NCBI RefSeq assembly: GCF_000487995.2
Contig: NZ_CP097562.1
Coordinates: 555,001 to 619,000, forward strand
From: Mucispirillum schaedleri ASF457
GTDB taxonomy: Bacteria; Chrysiogenota; Deferribacteres; Deferribacterales; Mucispirillaceae
Direction: 5' to 3'
DNA: 64,000 nt
The translations under genes and the position numbers were made by a program. This document shows positions 45,946 to 55,178 of the stretch, piece after piece; positions within the stretch are counted from its first letter, which is position 1, and each line of letters starts with the position of its first letter. A model generated the notes under the pieces. The model was not told the origin of the DNA and did not search any database. It worked only from the letters and a program-made list of their open reading frames with translations.

Positions 45946-46083
45946 ACACTATAAATATATTTTATTACCAAAAAAGGCAATAAAATATTTAAAAAATATT
46001 TTACCTTATATTATTCTGATAAAACAGCATTGCATTATTTTTTTATATAATTTGTAACATATATATTATTAGTTAATATATAA

Positions 46084-46098
46084 TGCTTTTCATTTGTA
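46084..46098 (+). repeat. Probable target duplication of the IS30 element (15 bp), left
   Basis: TGCTTTTCATTTGTA occurs immediately outside both ends of the element (again at 47269-47283). IS30-family members usually duplicate 2-3 bp, although longer duplications are reported for some (for example IS1630). Confidence 0.75.
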
Positions 46099-47268
46099 TG
46101 TAAAATCTAAAAACGATTGCAACATTTTAAGCAGTTGTTTAAGTTCTCATAAAATATATCATTAGCCGATTTATAATTAAATAATTTTCTAGGATAATTA
46201 TTCATCCAGTCTTGTATTTTTTTAATATAAGCAGCTGAAAAGTTTTTAATATCAGTTTTCTTTTTAATAAATTTCCTTATAAGTTTATTATTATTCTCAT
46301 TACTTCCCCTCTCCCAAGAGCAATAAGGGTGAGCATAATAAATAGTTGTTCGTTTAGATACTTTATCATACACTGATTTTTCTAAACCTGCCATATCTAA
46401 AAATTCTACACCATTATCTACTGTTATGCTCTTAAATATTAAGCTGAATTTATCTTTATACTTTCTTTCTAACTTATCTAATGCTGCTATTATACTTTTC
46501 TGTGTTTTATTTCTTAATTTGATTATTATTTCAAACCGTGATACTCGTTCTGTAAGCACCAGTAAGGCTGATTTACTGCCTTGTTTGCCCACCACTGTAT
46601 CCATCTCCCAATTGCCATATAGTCGCTCTTTCAGTTCAAATGGTCGTTCGTCTATACTTCTGCCGCGTGTATTATTATAGGCTGTTCGTGGATTACTTTT
46701 ACATTGTTTAGTATATTTTCTATATTCTATACTTTCTAATAGTCCTAATGATATATAGTTATATATTGTTTGGGTACTTATTGTTGATATACACTGATGC
46801 CTTAACTCTCCAGATATAACATCTGGGGAATACTTCTCATCTAACTTACTCTGTATATAGTCTAATAAGCCATATTCAATGTTATATTGTAATTTCCTAC
46901 CTGTTTTACTCATTAAACCTTGCCTTATATTTAGAGAATAGTATGCACTATATTCTTTCCTTACACTCAAGTCACTGTTGAGAAATTCCACTGTCCCTCG
47001 CTTTATTTCTCGGTATATCGTGCTTTTAGACCTGCATAATATCTACGCTATTTCCAACACACTAACTTTGGATTTCAACAGACCTTCTAATTTATAACAC
47101 TCAAATGCATTTAAGTGTTTATTTTTACGATTTTTTGGTGTAGTATCCATTTGTGGTTGTTACCTCTCTTACTCTATTTTTTGGCTAAAAAATATTATTT
47201 TATTTAAAGAGTTTTAACAACCACTTTTTTATTTATTCACTTTTTCGCAATCGTTTTTAGATTTTACC
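46099..47268 (-). mobile_element. IS30-family insertion sequence (about 1170 bp)
   Basis: Terminal inverted repeats GTAAAATCTAAAAACGATTGC (left) and its complement GCAATCGTTTTTAGATTTTAC (right) bound a single transposase gene on the minus strand. The transposase is interrupted by a stop codon, so this copy is probably non-autonomous unless the codon is read through. A deletion derivative lies at 36097 and two end relics at 6945 and 13093, so this family has been present for some time. Confidence 0.92.
46107..47150 (-). pseudogene. IS30-family transposase with in-frame amber codon
   Basis: The full frame from ATG 47150 to 46107 would encode 347 residues: an N-terminal helix-turn-helix (FECYKLEGLLKSKVSVLEIA, then ILCRSKSTIYREIKRGT) and a DDE core with the Asp in GNWEMDTVVGKQ, the Asp in ITVDNGVEF and the Glu in WERGSNENNNKLIRKF. 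Codon 36 is TAG (47043-47045), splitting the helix-turn-helix where relatives usually carry a sense codon before I-L-x-R-S. The 294-residue part after the stop begins only at an internal GTG or TTG-like codon and lacks most of the DNA-binding domain. Everything else is intact, so the mutation is recent. Confidence 0.88.
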
Positions 47269-47283
47269 TGCTTTTCATTTGTA
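47269..47283 (+). repeat. Probable target duplication of the IS30 element, right
   Basis: An exact copy of 46084-46098, immediately outside the right inverted repeat. Confidence 0.75.
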
Positions 47284-47360
47284 ATAATTTATAATTGATT
47301 ATAATTAAAAAATAATATATAATAGTGCAAATAATATATATAATAAAAAAACGGGTTATA

Positions 47361-48419
47361 ATGATATATTTAAATGAATTAGGTATAGAAAAAGGAAGCA
47401 GAGTTATAGTTGCAATGTCTGGAGGTGTAGACAGCTCTGTAACAGCATTAATGGCACAAGAAGCAGGGCTGACAACTATCGGTATAACTATGCAGATGTT
47501 TGATAATAAAAATGAATTTTGGCATGATGCAAAAAATATGGCAGAATTTTTAGGTATAGAATGGCATTTAGCAGATTATACAGAATATTTTATACCAGAT
47601 GTTATAGGATATTTTATTAGAGAGTATAAAATGGGCAGAACACCAAACCCATGCTCTAAATGTAACAAAGTTGCAAAAACAAAATATCTTTTTGACCAGA
47701 TGCAGAAACATAACTGCCAGTATATTTTAACAGGTCATTATGCAAAAACAAAACTTATCGGAGAGCAGTATTATATACAAAAGGCAGATTATGCTGAAAA
47801 AGACCAGTCATACTATCTTTCTATGATAGAGCCATTTCATATAAATCTGCTTAAATTTCCACTTGGAAAAATGAAAAAAACACAGACAAGGGAAATAGCT
47901 GCAAAATATAACCTGCCTGTTGCAGAAAAAAAAGATTCGCAGGAAGCATGTTTTTTAGAAGATAAAGATTACAGAGAATTTTTAAAGCCATATATAAAAA
48001 ATGTCCGCAAAGGCAGTTTTATATTAAATGGTAAAGTAATTGGTGAAAATAAAGGAATATACAACTATACACCGGGACAAAGGCGTGGGCTTGAAATAAG
48101 CTATAAAGAGCCTTTATATGTTAAATCTATTGACAGTAAAACTGGTGATGTATACCTTGGTGTAAAAAAAGAAGTATTTTTTAAAGGTGTGGCTTTAAAA
48201 GACTGCCAGTTTTTTCCAGATACACCATATATGGGAAAATACACAGCAAAACTCAGATACAGAATGAAAGATGAAAATTGTCTCATTGAAAGACTGCCTG
48301 AAAATAAAGCCAATCTTCTTTTTGATAACTTCCAGTTTGCACCTGCTGCAGGGCAGACGGCTGCAATATATGATGGAGATATAATTATTGGAAGCGGCGT
48401 TATAGACTATACTTTTTAA
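47361..48419 (+). CDS. mnmA: tRNA-specific 2-thiouridylase MnmA
   Basis: It inserts sulfur at U34 of tRNA-Lys, -Glu and -Gln. At 352 residues from the ATG of MIYLNELGIEKG (a longer frame from a GTG at 47325 has no ribosome binding site), it has the PP-loop AMSGGVDSSVTALMA, the catalytic cysteine in TPNPCSKCNK near residue 100, the second cysteine in SQEACFLEDKDYREF near residue 200, and the C-terminal FAPAAGQTAAIYDGDIIIGSG barrel. A CGGGTT sequence precedes the start. The IS30 element ends about 90 bases upstream, so the promoter region is confined to that short stretch. Confidence 0.96.
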   Translation: MIYLNELGIEKGSRVIVAMSGGVDSSVTALMAQEAGLTTIGITMQMFDNKNEFWHDAKNMAEFLGIEWHLADYTEYFIPDVIGYFIREYKMGRTPNPCSKCNKVAKTKYLFDQMQKHNCQYILTGHYAKTKLIGEQYYIQKADYAEKDQSYYLSMIEPFHINLLKFPLGKMKKTQTREIAAKYNLPVAEKKDSQEACFLEDKDYREFLKPYIKNVRKGSFILNGKVIGENKGIYNYTPGQRRGLEISYKEPLYVKSIDSKTGDVYLGVKKEVFFKGVALKDCQFFPDTPYMGKYTAKLRYRMKDENCLIERLPENKANLLFDNFQFAPAAGQTAAIYDGDIIIGSGVIDYTF

Positions 48420-48443
48420 ATAAATGGGTGGGGGTAAATATAA

Positions 48444-48935
48444 ATGGCTTCGTTTGATACTGTAAGTGAAGTAAATATGCAGGAACTTGACAATGCTGTA
48501 AATAACTTAAAAAAAGAGTTAAACACTAGATTTGATTTTAAAGGCTCTAATACAGAAGTAGAATTAAATAAAAAAGATAAGCTGATTAAAATAATTACTA
48601 CTGATGATATGAAAATGAATATGCTTAGAGAGATGCTTATTTCTGCTGCTACAAAAAGAAGCGTAGATGCTAGATGCCTTGAATTTGGAGAAGTGGAAAA
48701 AGCAGGCGGCTCTATGCTTAGGCGTGAAGTGAAAATTAAAGAAGGTATTGATAAAGATACTGCCAAAAAAATTACAACAGCAGTTAAAGAAAGCAAACTA
48801 AAAGTGCAGGCTTCAATTATGGATGATAAAGTAAGAATACAAGGCAAAAAAATAGATGACCTGCAGGCTGTTATACAAATATTAAAATGTTTGGATTTAC
48901 CACTGCCTTTACAATTTATAAATATGAAAAGTTAA
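48444..48935 (+). CDS. yajQ: YajQ-family nucleotide-binding protein
   Basis: A 163-residue cytoplasmic protein of the UPF0234/YajQ family (SFDTVSEVNMQELDNAVNNL; TRFDFKGSNTEVELN; GEVEKAGGSMLRREV; KVRIQGKKIDDLQAVIQ). Family members bind c-di-GMP or other nucleotides and have been linked to transcriptional control in Xanthomonas; the role here is not predictable. A GGGGGT sequence precedes the ATG. It starts 24 bases after mnmA and is probably in the same transcript. Confidence 0.95.
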   Translation: MASFDTVSEVNMQELDNAVNNLKKELNTRFDFKGSNTEVELNKKDKLIKIITTDDMKMNMLREMLISAATKRSVDARCLEFGEVEKAGGSMLRREVKIKEGIDKDTAKKITTAVKESKLKVQASIMDDKVRIQGKKIDDLQAVIQILKCLDLPLPLQFINMKS

Positions 48936-48946
48936 TGGATTAGTGT

Positions 48947-49735
48947 ATGATTTTTTATTTTTCAGGCTCTGGGAATAGTTATTATGCAGCAAATGTTATT
49001 GCTGAAAAGCTTGATACTCCGCTTATTTCTATGGCGAAATGTTTGCAATCCAGCAAACTGGATTTTGATGCAAGACATGATAAATACTGCGGATTTGTTT
49101 TCCCTGTGCATTTTTGGGGTGTGCCATATCTGGTTACTGAATTTATTAAAAATATAAATATGAAATTAACAAGTGATACCTATGTATTTGCTGTTTATAC
49201 CTGCGGTGGCGGTGCAGGAAACACTTCTAAAATGATTGAAAAATTATTAAAAAAATCTGGTATTACTCTATCAAGTGTTTTTTCTATTAAACAGATAGAT
49301 ATATTTGTCCCATTATTTAAAATACCACCTAAAGATAAACAGGAAGAAGTTATTTTAAAATCAAATATAGAGCTTGAAAATATAATAAAGCATATTCAAA
49401 ACTTAGATAAAGGGGATTATGATGAGAATAAAGGCACTCTGCCTTTCCTTGCTACTTCCATTTTATATCCTTTTTATTCATATTATAGAAACACATATAA
49501 ATTTAGAGTATCTGATTTATGCACAGCATGCAAAAAATGTGAAAGTATATGCCCATTAAAAATTATAGAAATTAAAGATAACAAGCCTATATGGAAACAG
49601 AAGAAATGCACTCTGTGTTTTGCCTGCATGCATATATGCCCAGCACAAGCTATAAACTATGGAAATGTGCTTTTCTTCTTTGACAGTAAAAATAAAGGCA
49701 GATATAGAAACCCCTATGCACCTAAAAGCTATTAG
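48947..49735 (+). CDS. EFR1-family ferrodoxin (flavodoxin-ferredoxin fusion)
   Basis: A 262-residue cytoplasmic protein with an N-terminal flavodoxin-like domain (IFYFSGSGNSYYAANVIAEK, an FMN phosphate loop) and two C-terminal 4Fe-4S clusters near residues 193-230 (CTACKKCESICP and CTLCFACMHICP). This EFR1 architecture is frequent in anaerobes and is assumed to pass electrons between flavin and iron-sulfur centres; no partner is identified. It follows yajQ by 11 bases, with a weak site before the ATG. The next gene, encoding a lipoprotein, overlaps its last 20 bases. Confidence 0.92.
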   Translation: MIFYFSGSGNSYYAANVIAEKLDTPLISMAKCLQSSKLDFDARHDKYCGFVFPVHFWGVPYLVTEFIKNINMKLTSDTYVFAVYTCGGGAGNTSKMIEKLLKKSGITLSSVFSIKQIDIFVPLFKIPPKDKQEEVILKSNIELENIIKHIQNLDKGDYDENKGTLPFLATSILYPFYSYYRNTYKFRVSDLCTACKKCESICPLKIIEIKDNKPIWKQKKCTLCFACMHICPAQAINYGNVLFFFDSKNKGRYRNPYAPKSY

Positions 49736-50297
49736 GATACTTACTCTTATAATATTTATAATAATTGCTTCCTGTTCAGAAGAAACTAATCAGGATAATC
49801 ATCATAATATACAGGATAACACCACTAAAACTGAATATGATTTTATCTATAATGAGCCTTGTGTTTTATATTCTATTGTCGGATGTTATAATGCTGAAAC
49901 TGTTAAAAAAAATATAATGAAAAATAATATTACTTTATATTTTGATAATGTGCGAAATGAAGAAGTATATTTATTAATACCAGAAAGTGATGAAAATAAA
50001 AAAGATGGTGTAAGCTTTATTATATCTAATGCAAAAACTAAATGCAGCCCACTTGCAAATTGCACCATAACTTTTAATATGCTTATAAAAGAACAAAGTC
50101 CACTTAATAGTAACTTTACAATCTATCTGCCTGTTGCACTTTTAAATCAGCAGGAAATGATTACTTTTATAAACATGAATTCAGAAGAAAAATATAAACC
50201 ATTTGCTATGAAATATTTAACAAATAGAATATATATTAAGTTTAAAATTACAGGGACAGTGGATATATCCAAAAATTTTGTATATCAGTCATTTTGA
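49716..50297 (+). CDS. Predicted lipoprotein of unknown function
   Basis: A 193-residue protein. The start at MHLKAIRILT overlaps the end of the EFR1 gene; a longer upstream frame lacks a signal sequence. Residues 1-18 form a lipoprotein signal peptide with lipobox IIASC, so Cys-18 or nearby would be lipidated. The mature part has beta-rich segments (ITLYFDNVRNEEVYLLIPES; NCTITFNMLIKEQS) and no recognised domain. The stop codon and the last ten or so codons (SKNFVYQSF) lie inside an IS3-end/R1 repeat sequence at about 50267-50297, suggesting the original C-terminus was replaced. Confidence 0.7.
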   Translation: MHLKAIRILTLIIFIIIASCSEETNQDNHHNIQDNTTKTEYDFIYNEPCVLYSIVGCYNAETVKKNIMKNNITLYFDNVRNEEVYLLIPESDENKKDGVSFIISNAKTKCSPLANCTITFNMLIKEQSPLNSNFTIYLPVALLNQQEMITFINMNSEEKYKPFAMKYLTNRIYIKFKITGTVDISKNFVYQSF

Positions 50298-50404
50298 GCC
50301 TGATTATTTACAGGCGAAAAATCTAAATTATAAATATTACAGCAGTGCATAATATATTTAAATTATATTTTTTCAGATACTTCTCCTTTAAGGCTCAGTA
50401 TAAC
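50288..50404. repeat. Dispersed palindromic repeat R1, copy i
   Basis: It opens GTCATTTTGAGCCTGATTAT, CAGGCGAAAAATCTAAATTA, and closes TTCAGATACTTCTCCTTTAA, GGCTCAGTATAAC. Its first bases provide the stop codon of the lipoprotein gene. It lies between convergent genes (lipoprotein and lpxB). Confidence 0.82.
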
Positions 50405-50540
50405 ATAGTAGCAGGCTCAGGACGAGTTTTAGTAGCTGTAGATGAACTTGTTTCAGCAGAATGTGGTTTAAAAAATACAAGGATGTATTTTTTAATAAAA
50501 GGTAAATTAATATACTTCTCTTTATCAATCTCAGTATAAC
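50405..50540. repeat. Degenerate R2-like fragment and extra R1 arm
   Basis: CAGGCTCAGGACGAG and GATGAACTTGTTTCAGCAGA, then a T-rich stretch, resemble with many changes the start of R2 (61741-61810). ATACTTCTCTTTATCAATCT and CAGTATAACAAGG at 50511-50543 repeat an R1 arm. Nothing coding is supported between this point and the lpxB stop. Confidence 0.5.
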
Positions 50541-50663
50541 AAGGAAGAGGCTGTATATGACCTAATTTACTTTAACTTTTATTGCTGTATTCATCACAGA
50601 TAAAAGTATCATTAACCTGTTTTGCCTGACTGCTTATATTTATCACATACTCTATCATAACAT

Positions 50664-51782
50664 TTATTTTTGCAATATTTCTGCAATTTTTTCTGCTGCT
50701 GTTTTTGATGGTGTTTTACCTTCAAAAACAGCTGATATTTTTGCAAGTTCTTCATTTATTGCATCTATATTTGATAATGCTTTATTATATGCTTCAATAA
50801 CAAGCTCTTTTTTTGCACTGCCTTCACCTACACAGTGGACTTCAGGCAAAAGCTCATATCCAGCTATTATATTTGGCAGTCCAATAGTTCTTAAGTTTGA
50901 AAGTTTCTTTGCTAAAAACACATTTATTTTAGAAGCACTGTATACAATAATCATAGGTTTTTTCATTATAGCAGTTTCAAGAGTTACAGTTCCAGAACAT
51001 GCCCATATAAAATCACTGTATTTCATTATATCATACTGAGCTTTTGGAAGTATTTTAATATTATTCTTTTCAGGAACAAACTGTTTTATTAATTCATCGC
51101 TTATATTATCTGCTTTGCTTATTACAAAATCTATATCATCATACTCCAAAGCTGCATCAATAAAAGCAGACATAAGTGAAGATATTTCTCTTTTTCTACT
51201 GCCGGGAAGTATACCAACAATCTTCCTATTGCCTGAAAAAGATAATGTTTTCAAAAATTCATTTTTATTTGAAAAATTAAATTTAAAATTATCTATTACA
51301 GGGTTACCTACATATACAGCATTAACATTTTCTTTTTTAAAATATTCCATTTCAAAAGGTAATATTGAAATAGTTAAATTGCAGTATTCTTTTAATGTGA
51401 ATATTCTGCTGTAATGCCATATCCAGAATTGAGGTGCTATGAAATATATTACTGGTATATTATATTTTTTCAATTTTTTTGCAAACCGCAGATTAAACCC
51501 CGGATAATCTATTAATATAACAGCATCAGGTTTTTCTTCTGCAACAGCATTTTCAAGAGTAGAAAACATATTAAAAATAAAAGGAAGTTTTTTAAACACT
51601 TCAACAAACCCAATAATTGCCATATCTGAATCAGTAAAATATTGTTTTTGTCCTAATGATTTTAAATTTATACCGCCAGTGCCTGAAAATTCTGCATTTG
51701 GATATATTTTTAAAAGCTCCCTTGCTAAATTTGCACCATGAACATCACCTGATGCTTCTCCTGCTACTATAAAAAATTTCAT
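50664..51782 (-). CDS. lpxB: Lipid-A-disaccharide synthase
   Basis: This GT19 glycosyltransferase joins UDP-2,3-diacylglucosamine and lipid X at the inner face of the inner membrane. The 372-residue length is normal. Key stretches are the N-terminus FFIVAGEASGDVHGANLARE, FSGTGGINLKSLG, LIDYPGFNLRFAKKLKK, VYFIAPQFWIWH and ILPGSRKREI, with the C-terminal donor-site region CSGTVTLETAIMKKPMI. It is the best evidence in the window for a lipopolysaccharide-containing outer membrane. GGGGA precedes the ATG. It ends a minus-strand run that starts with hypC. Confidence 0.96.
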   Translation of the reverse strand: MKFFIVAGEASGDVHGANLARELLKIYPNAEFSGTGGINLKSLGQKQYFTDSDMAIIGFVEVFKKLPFIFNMFSTLENAVAEEKPDAVILIDYPGFNLRFAKKLKKYNIPVIYFIAPQFWIWHYSRIFTLKEYCNLTISILPFEMEYFKKENVNAVYVGNPVIDNFKFNFSNKNEFLKTLSFSGNRKIVGILPGSRKREISSLMSAFIDAALEYDDIDFVISKADNISDELIKQFVPEKNNIKILPKAQYDIMKYSDFIWACSGTVTLETAIMKKPMIIVYSASKINVFLAKKLSNLRTIGLPNIIAGYELLPEVHCVGEGSAKKELVIEAYNKALSNIDAINEELAKISAVFEGKTPSKTAAEKIAEILQK

Positions 51783-51800
51783 ATTATTCCCCAGTAGATT

Positions 51801-52781
51801 TTATCTGCCTGCATATATTATTATATTATTATCCACTTTATCAATAGATATAAACTGTTCTTTTACCATTGTGCCTGCATAAAGCCTTATTTCTGTAACT
51901 TCTGATTTAGAAGTAATTATAACCTGTTTAAAAACTGAGCCTTTTAAGAATTTACTGTATGGTATGTTCTGCAAAGGTTCATACCTGCCCTTTAAAATAA
52001 TAGTTGTATAATATGGTGTTATATTTGATGCTGTTATATCTATATTTTCTGAAAATTCCAGCTTAATTTTTCGTGTTTTTAATGTTTTTTCTTCATTAAT
52101 ATCTGTTAAATACATTTGACTATCATTATTGTCATTAGAAATAATAATATTTTTGCCATTGCTGTATAAATTATGGTTTTTATAATTTAAAAAATAACGC
52201 ACTCTTTTAGGAAAGCTCAGAGAAACAGGTGCTGAAACTGAAAAACATTTATTACTGTGAATATAATTTTGCTTTAAAGAAATATTATAAATATCTATAT
52301 ATTTCCTGCCGTTATATAAAACTCCGTTATAAAAAACAACTGCTCCATTGCTTTTTATAACTGTTTTATCATTACTGCACACTGTTTCTTCAATATATTC
52401 TGCTTTTTTTTCAGGTATATTTAATGAAACATTCTGCTTATATGTAAAAGAACTGCCATTTTTATTTTGAGTAAGGCTGCCCTTTGATGCAAAAAATAAA
52501 AAAATTTCTTTATCATTTTTCTTAATTACTGGCAGATTTTTTTTTGCTTTCTTTTCTACAAGCGGAGTAAATGCAGCAAATGAACCATTTTCAACTTCTA
52601 TTTTCCAAATATTTTCAGGCATTTTTTTTATAGTATATTTACAGCCGTTATCCTGCATAGAAAGATTAATATTATCATTATTTTTACTTACTAAAAGTGA
52701 TGATGAAATACACCCACTTTCCTGCTTTACTGCACAAGATGACATCATGAATGCTATGCAGAAATATAAAACAAACTTCAT
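51801..52781 (-). CDS. Predicted lipoprotein after the PilM-like gene
   Basis: A 326-residue protein starting at MKFVLYFCIAFMMSSCAV, a lipoprotein signal with the lipidated Cys at position 16. The mature protein is rich in beta strands and Lys/Asn. The end (VTEIRLYAGTMVKEQFISID, then IIIYAGR) recalls AMIN-type domains that bind peptidoglycan in secretin-associated proteins, but the match is weak. It overlaps the end of the PilM-like gene and is 19 bases from lpxB. Position suggests a role with the PilM-like protein at the cell envelope; this is inference. Confidence 0.65.
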   Translation of the reverse strand: MKFVLYFCIAFMMSSCAVKQESGCISSSLLVSKNNDNINLSMQDNGCKYTIKKMPENIWKIEVENGSFAAFTPLVEKKAKKNLPVIKKNDKEIFLFFASKGSLTQNKNGSSFTYKQNVSLNIPEKKAEYIEETVCSNDKTVIKSNGAVVFYNGVLYNGRKYIDIYNISLKQNYIHSNKCFSVSAPVSLSFPKRVRYFLNYKNHNLYSNGKNIIISNDNNDSQMYLTDINEEKTLKTRKIKLEFSENIDITASNITPYYTTIILKGRYEPLQNIPYSKFLKGSVFKQVIITSKSEVTEIRLYAGTMVKEQFISIDKVDNNIIIYAGR

Positions 52782-52785
52782 ATAA

Positions 52786-53814
52786 TTAATACACCAGCCC
52801 ATGCAGAGCAAGCCCTAATACTACAGAATAGCTGTATTTATCTTTCTGCTGCACTTTGCCTGTATTTTCTGGAAGCACAATAAATTCCCAAGGGTTAAGG
52901 TATTCAACAGGCACACCATATTTTTCACGCAGAGATTTTTCAAGCCCAAAAGTCTGGCATGCACCACCTGAAAGATATATATGATTAGGCAGAGAGCCGC
53001 CCCGTAAAAGATAAAACTTTAATACATAATCAATTTCCTGAATATATTCTATAGAAAAAATTCTATCTAATGTAGTGCGGACTTTTTCAGGCTCAGAATA
53101 TTCTTCTGGATTTATTTTAATTTTTTCAGCTGTTGCATTATCTACATCTAAATCATGCTTAATAAGGTCTGTAAAATATTTACCACCACGGCTTACTTCC
53201 CTGCAGTAATCAAAAAAACCATTTTTCATAAGTATAACAAATGAGCCTATATAACCCACATGTAAAATAAGCTGTATTTCTGAATTATTTGTTTTTTTAA
53301 GAGCTCTAAAAAGACGGACTATTGACATAGCTTCTGATTCTATAGCATAAGTCTGTAATTTTGCTGATTCTATTACAGAGACAAAATCTGTTATAATATC
53401 TTTTTTCGCAGCAGTCATAACTATACTTGTATGGTTATATAAGTCCTGAGACGGCAGAGTTTCAAAATCCATACACATTTCTTCAGGCTCAACACAGGCA
53501 TACTGGTCTGCTATCCAGCGAAATTCTTTTAAATCACCTAAACTGTCATTATTTACAAGCATTTTACGCACAAGCACTGATGGACCTTTTAAGGCAACAG
53601 CTACTGTTCTAACAGGAAAAGAAGCATCTATTGTTTCTAATATTCTGTTTACAAGCTCACCATAATCATTAATTATACCATTTTCTGTAACAACACCTTC
53701 AAAAGTATTATTACGGAATCTATCAACAACAAATCCTGTTTTTGTGGGACTTAATGATACTGCTTTAATTGTATTTGCACCAATATCAAGCCCTATATGG
53801 TATTTATCAGACAT
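52786..53814 (-). CDS. PilM-like actin-fold ATPase
   Basis: A 342-residue cytoplasmic protein of the PilM/FtsA-like ASKHA superfamily. The phosphate-1 motif is GLDIGANTIKAVSLS at the N-terminus, the phosphate-2 region lies around LILHVGYIGSFVILMKNG, and the adenosine motif is HIYLSGGACQTFGLE near residue 285. In type IV pilus systems PilM binds PilN at the inner membrane. PilN, PilO and PilQ are not beside it here; only an unassigned lipoprotein follows. So either the pilus genes are elsewhere or this is a PilM-like protein with another role. GGAG lies upstream of the ATG. Confidence 0.85.
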   Translation of the reverse strand: MSDKYHIGLDIGANTIKAVSLSPTKTGFVVDRFRNNTFEGVVTENGIINDYGELVNRILETIDASFPVRTVAVALKGPSVLVRKMLVNNDSLGDLKEFRWIADQYACVEPEEMCMDFETLPSQDLYNHTSIVMTAAKKDIITDFVSVIESAKLQTYAIESEAMSIVRLFRALKKTNNSEIQLILHVGYIGSFVILMKNGFFDYCREVSRGGKYFTDLIKHDLDVDNATAEKIKINPEEYSEPEKVRTTLDRIFSIEYIQEIDYVLKFYLLRGGSLPNHIYLSGGACQTFGLEKSLREKYGVPVEYLNPWEFIVLPENTGKVQQKDKYSYSVVLGLALHGLVY

Positions 53815-53841
53815 TTAAAGTATACTCTCCATATATTTAAT

Positions 53842-54162
53842 CTATTTTATAAGCTCCCTGAAAAAACAGCTTTTTTCACCAGTATGGCATGCTGCTCCTG
53901 TTTGATGAACTATATATAAAAGGCAATCTTCATCACAGTCTACCATTACTTTTACTATTTTCTGCAAATGCCCAGAAGTTTCCCCTTTTTTCCATAAAGA
54001 TTTTCTGCTTCTTGAATAGTAATAAGCATATCCTTCTTTTAATGTAAGCTCTAATGCTTCCTTATCTGCATAAGCCTGCATAAGCACTTCTTTTGTATCT
54101 GCATCCTGCACAATAACAGGCACTAAGCCTGCACCCTTTTCAAAATCAATAATAATATTCAT
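53842..54162 (-). CDS. hisI: Phosphoribosyl-AMP cyclohydrolase
   Basis: A 106-residue single-domain enzyme that opens the adenine ring of PR-AMP in histidine synthesis. The zinc-binding and catalytic residues are in [18 protein letters not shown] and [20 protein letters not shown]. The chosen ATG ([20 protein letters not shown]) follows AAGG; a longer frame overlapping hypE is unlikely. There is no HisE domain, so pyrophosphohydrolase must be encoded elsewhere. It is placed between hypE and the PilM-like gene, with no other his gene nearby. Confidence 0.95.
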   Translation of the reverse strand: MNIIIDFEKGAGLVPVIVQDADTKEVLMQAYADKEALELTLKEGYAYYYSRSRKSLWKKGETSGHLQKIVKVMVDCDEDCLLYIVHQTGAACHTGEKSCFFRELIK

Positions 54163-54178
54163 AATATTTTTAACTGCC

Positions 54179-55171
54179 TTAACAAATTCTAGGTAAAAGT
54201 TCACCCGGTGGCAAATCTATGTGGCGTTTGCCACCTGAAATCGTTTTTAATATAACTTTGTTATCACCAGTAACTTCCCCTATCACTGCAGCTCTTTCCC
54301 CTTCTTTAACGGACTTTAAAACAGCAAGCACTTTCTCGCAGTCATCAGCACCGCATATTATAACAGCAGCACCCTCATTTGCAACACTTAATGGGTCAAA
54401 CCCTAATGTATCACATAATTCTGCCACATCCTGCCTTAATGGTATTTTTTCTTCATCTATTAAAAAACCTTTTCCACTTTGTTCTGCTATTTCATTTAAA
54501 ACAGCAGCTAAACCGCCCCTTGTAGCATCTCTTCCAAATTTAATATTGTAAGGATAAACAGCTTTCATCATATTATTTAAACAGGCACAGTCGCTTTCAA
54601 TATTTCCTGCAAACCCAAACTGACCTCTTTCAAGCATTACTGCCATACCATGACGGGCAATATCTGATGTTACAATAACTTTATCACCTGCTTTTACAGC
54701 AGAAAAGTCATTTAAGTTTTTAATAACTTTCCCCAGCCCGCATGTATTAATGATGACACCATCTATACCGCCACGCTCTACCACCTTTGTATCGCCGCAG
54801 ACTACTTTTACACCAGCTTTTTTTGCTTCATGTGCTGCACTCTGCACTATTTTTTCTAATTTTTCATAGCTGTATCCCTCTACAACAACAAGAGCAAAGG
54901 AAATATATAAAGGCTCTGCACCGCTGACAGCTAAATCATTAACAGTGCCGCATATAGAAAGCTTGCCAATATCTCCACCACTAAAAAACTCTGGACGGAT
55001 AACAAAAGAGTCTGTTGTAAAAGCAGAATTAGTGCTTGTTTCTATATGAGAAGAATCACCTAGATTATTTAATATATCATTATCAAAATATTTCAATATA
55101 ATATCTTTTATAAAATTAGCGGTCTGCCTGCCACCACCGCCAATGGAAAGTGTTACTATTTTATCATCCAT
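54179..55171 (-). CDS. hypE: Hydrogenase maturation protein HypE
   Basis: A 330-residue PurM-like ATPase that dehydrates the carbamoyl group on its C-terminal cysteine to a thiocyanate, the source of the cyanide ligands of the NiFe-hydrogenase iron. The C-terminus ends [11 protein letters not shown], with the required terminal Cys. Substrate-binding segments include [38 protein letters not shown] and [20 protein letters not shown]. It starts 8 bases after hypD. HypF, which supplies the carbamoyl group, is not in the window. Confidence 0.97.
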   Translation of the reverse strand: MDDKIVTLSIGGGGRQTANFIKDIILKYFDNDILNNLGDSSHIETSTNSAFTTDSFVIRPEFFSGGDIGKLSICGTVNDLAVSGAEPLYISFALVVVEGYSYEKLEKIVQSAAHEAKKAGVKVVCGDTKVVERGGIDGVIINTCGLGKVIKNLNDFSAVKAGDKVIVTSDIARHGMAVMLERGQFGFAGNIESDCACLNNMMKAVYPYNIKFGRDATRGGLAAVLNEIAEQSGKGFLIDEEKIPLRQDVAELCDTLGFDPLSVANEGAAVIICGADDCEKVLAVLKSVKEGERAAVIGEVTGDNKVILKTISGGKRHIDLPPGELLPRIC

Positions 55172-55178
55172 AATACAC

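Noticed and set aside
46107-46991. The 294-codon frame as an independent intact transposase
   Set aside because: Homology and the open frame continue upstream through a TAG to an ATG at 47150 with the helix-turn-helix, so this is the rear part of an interrupted gene.
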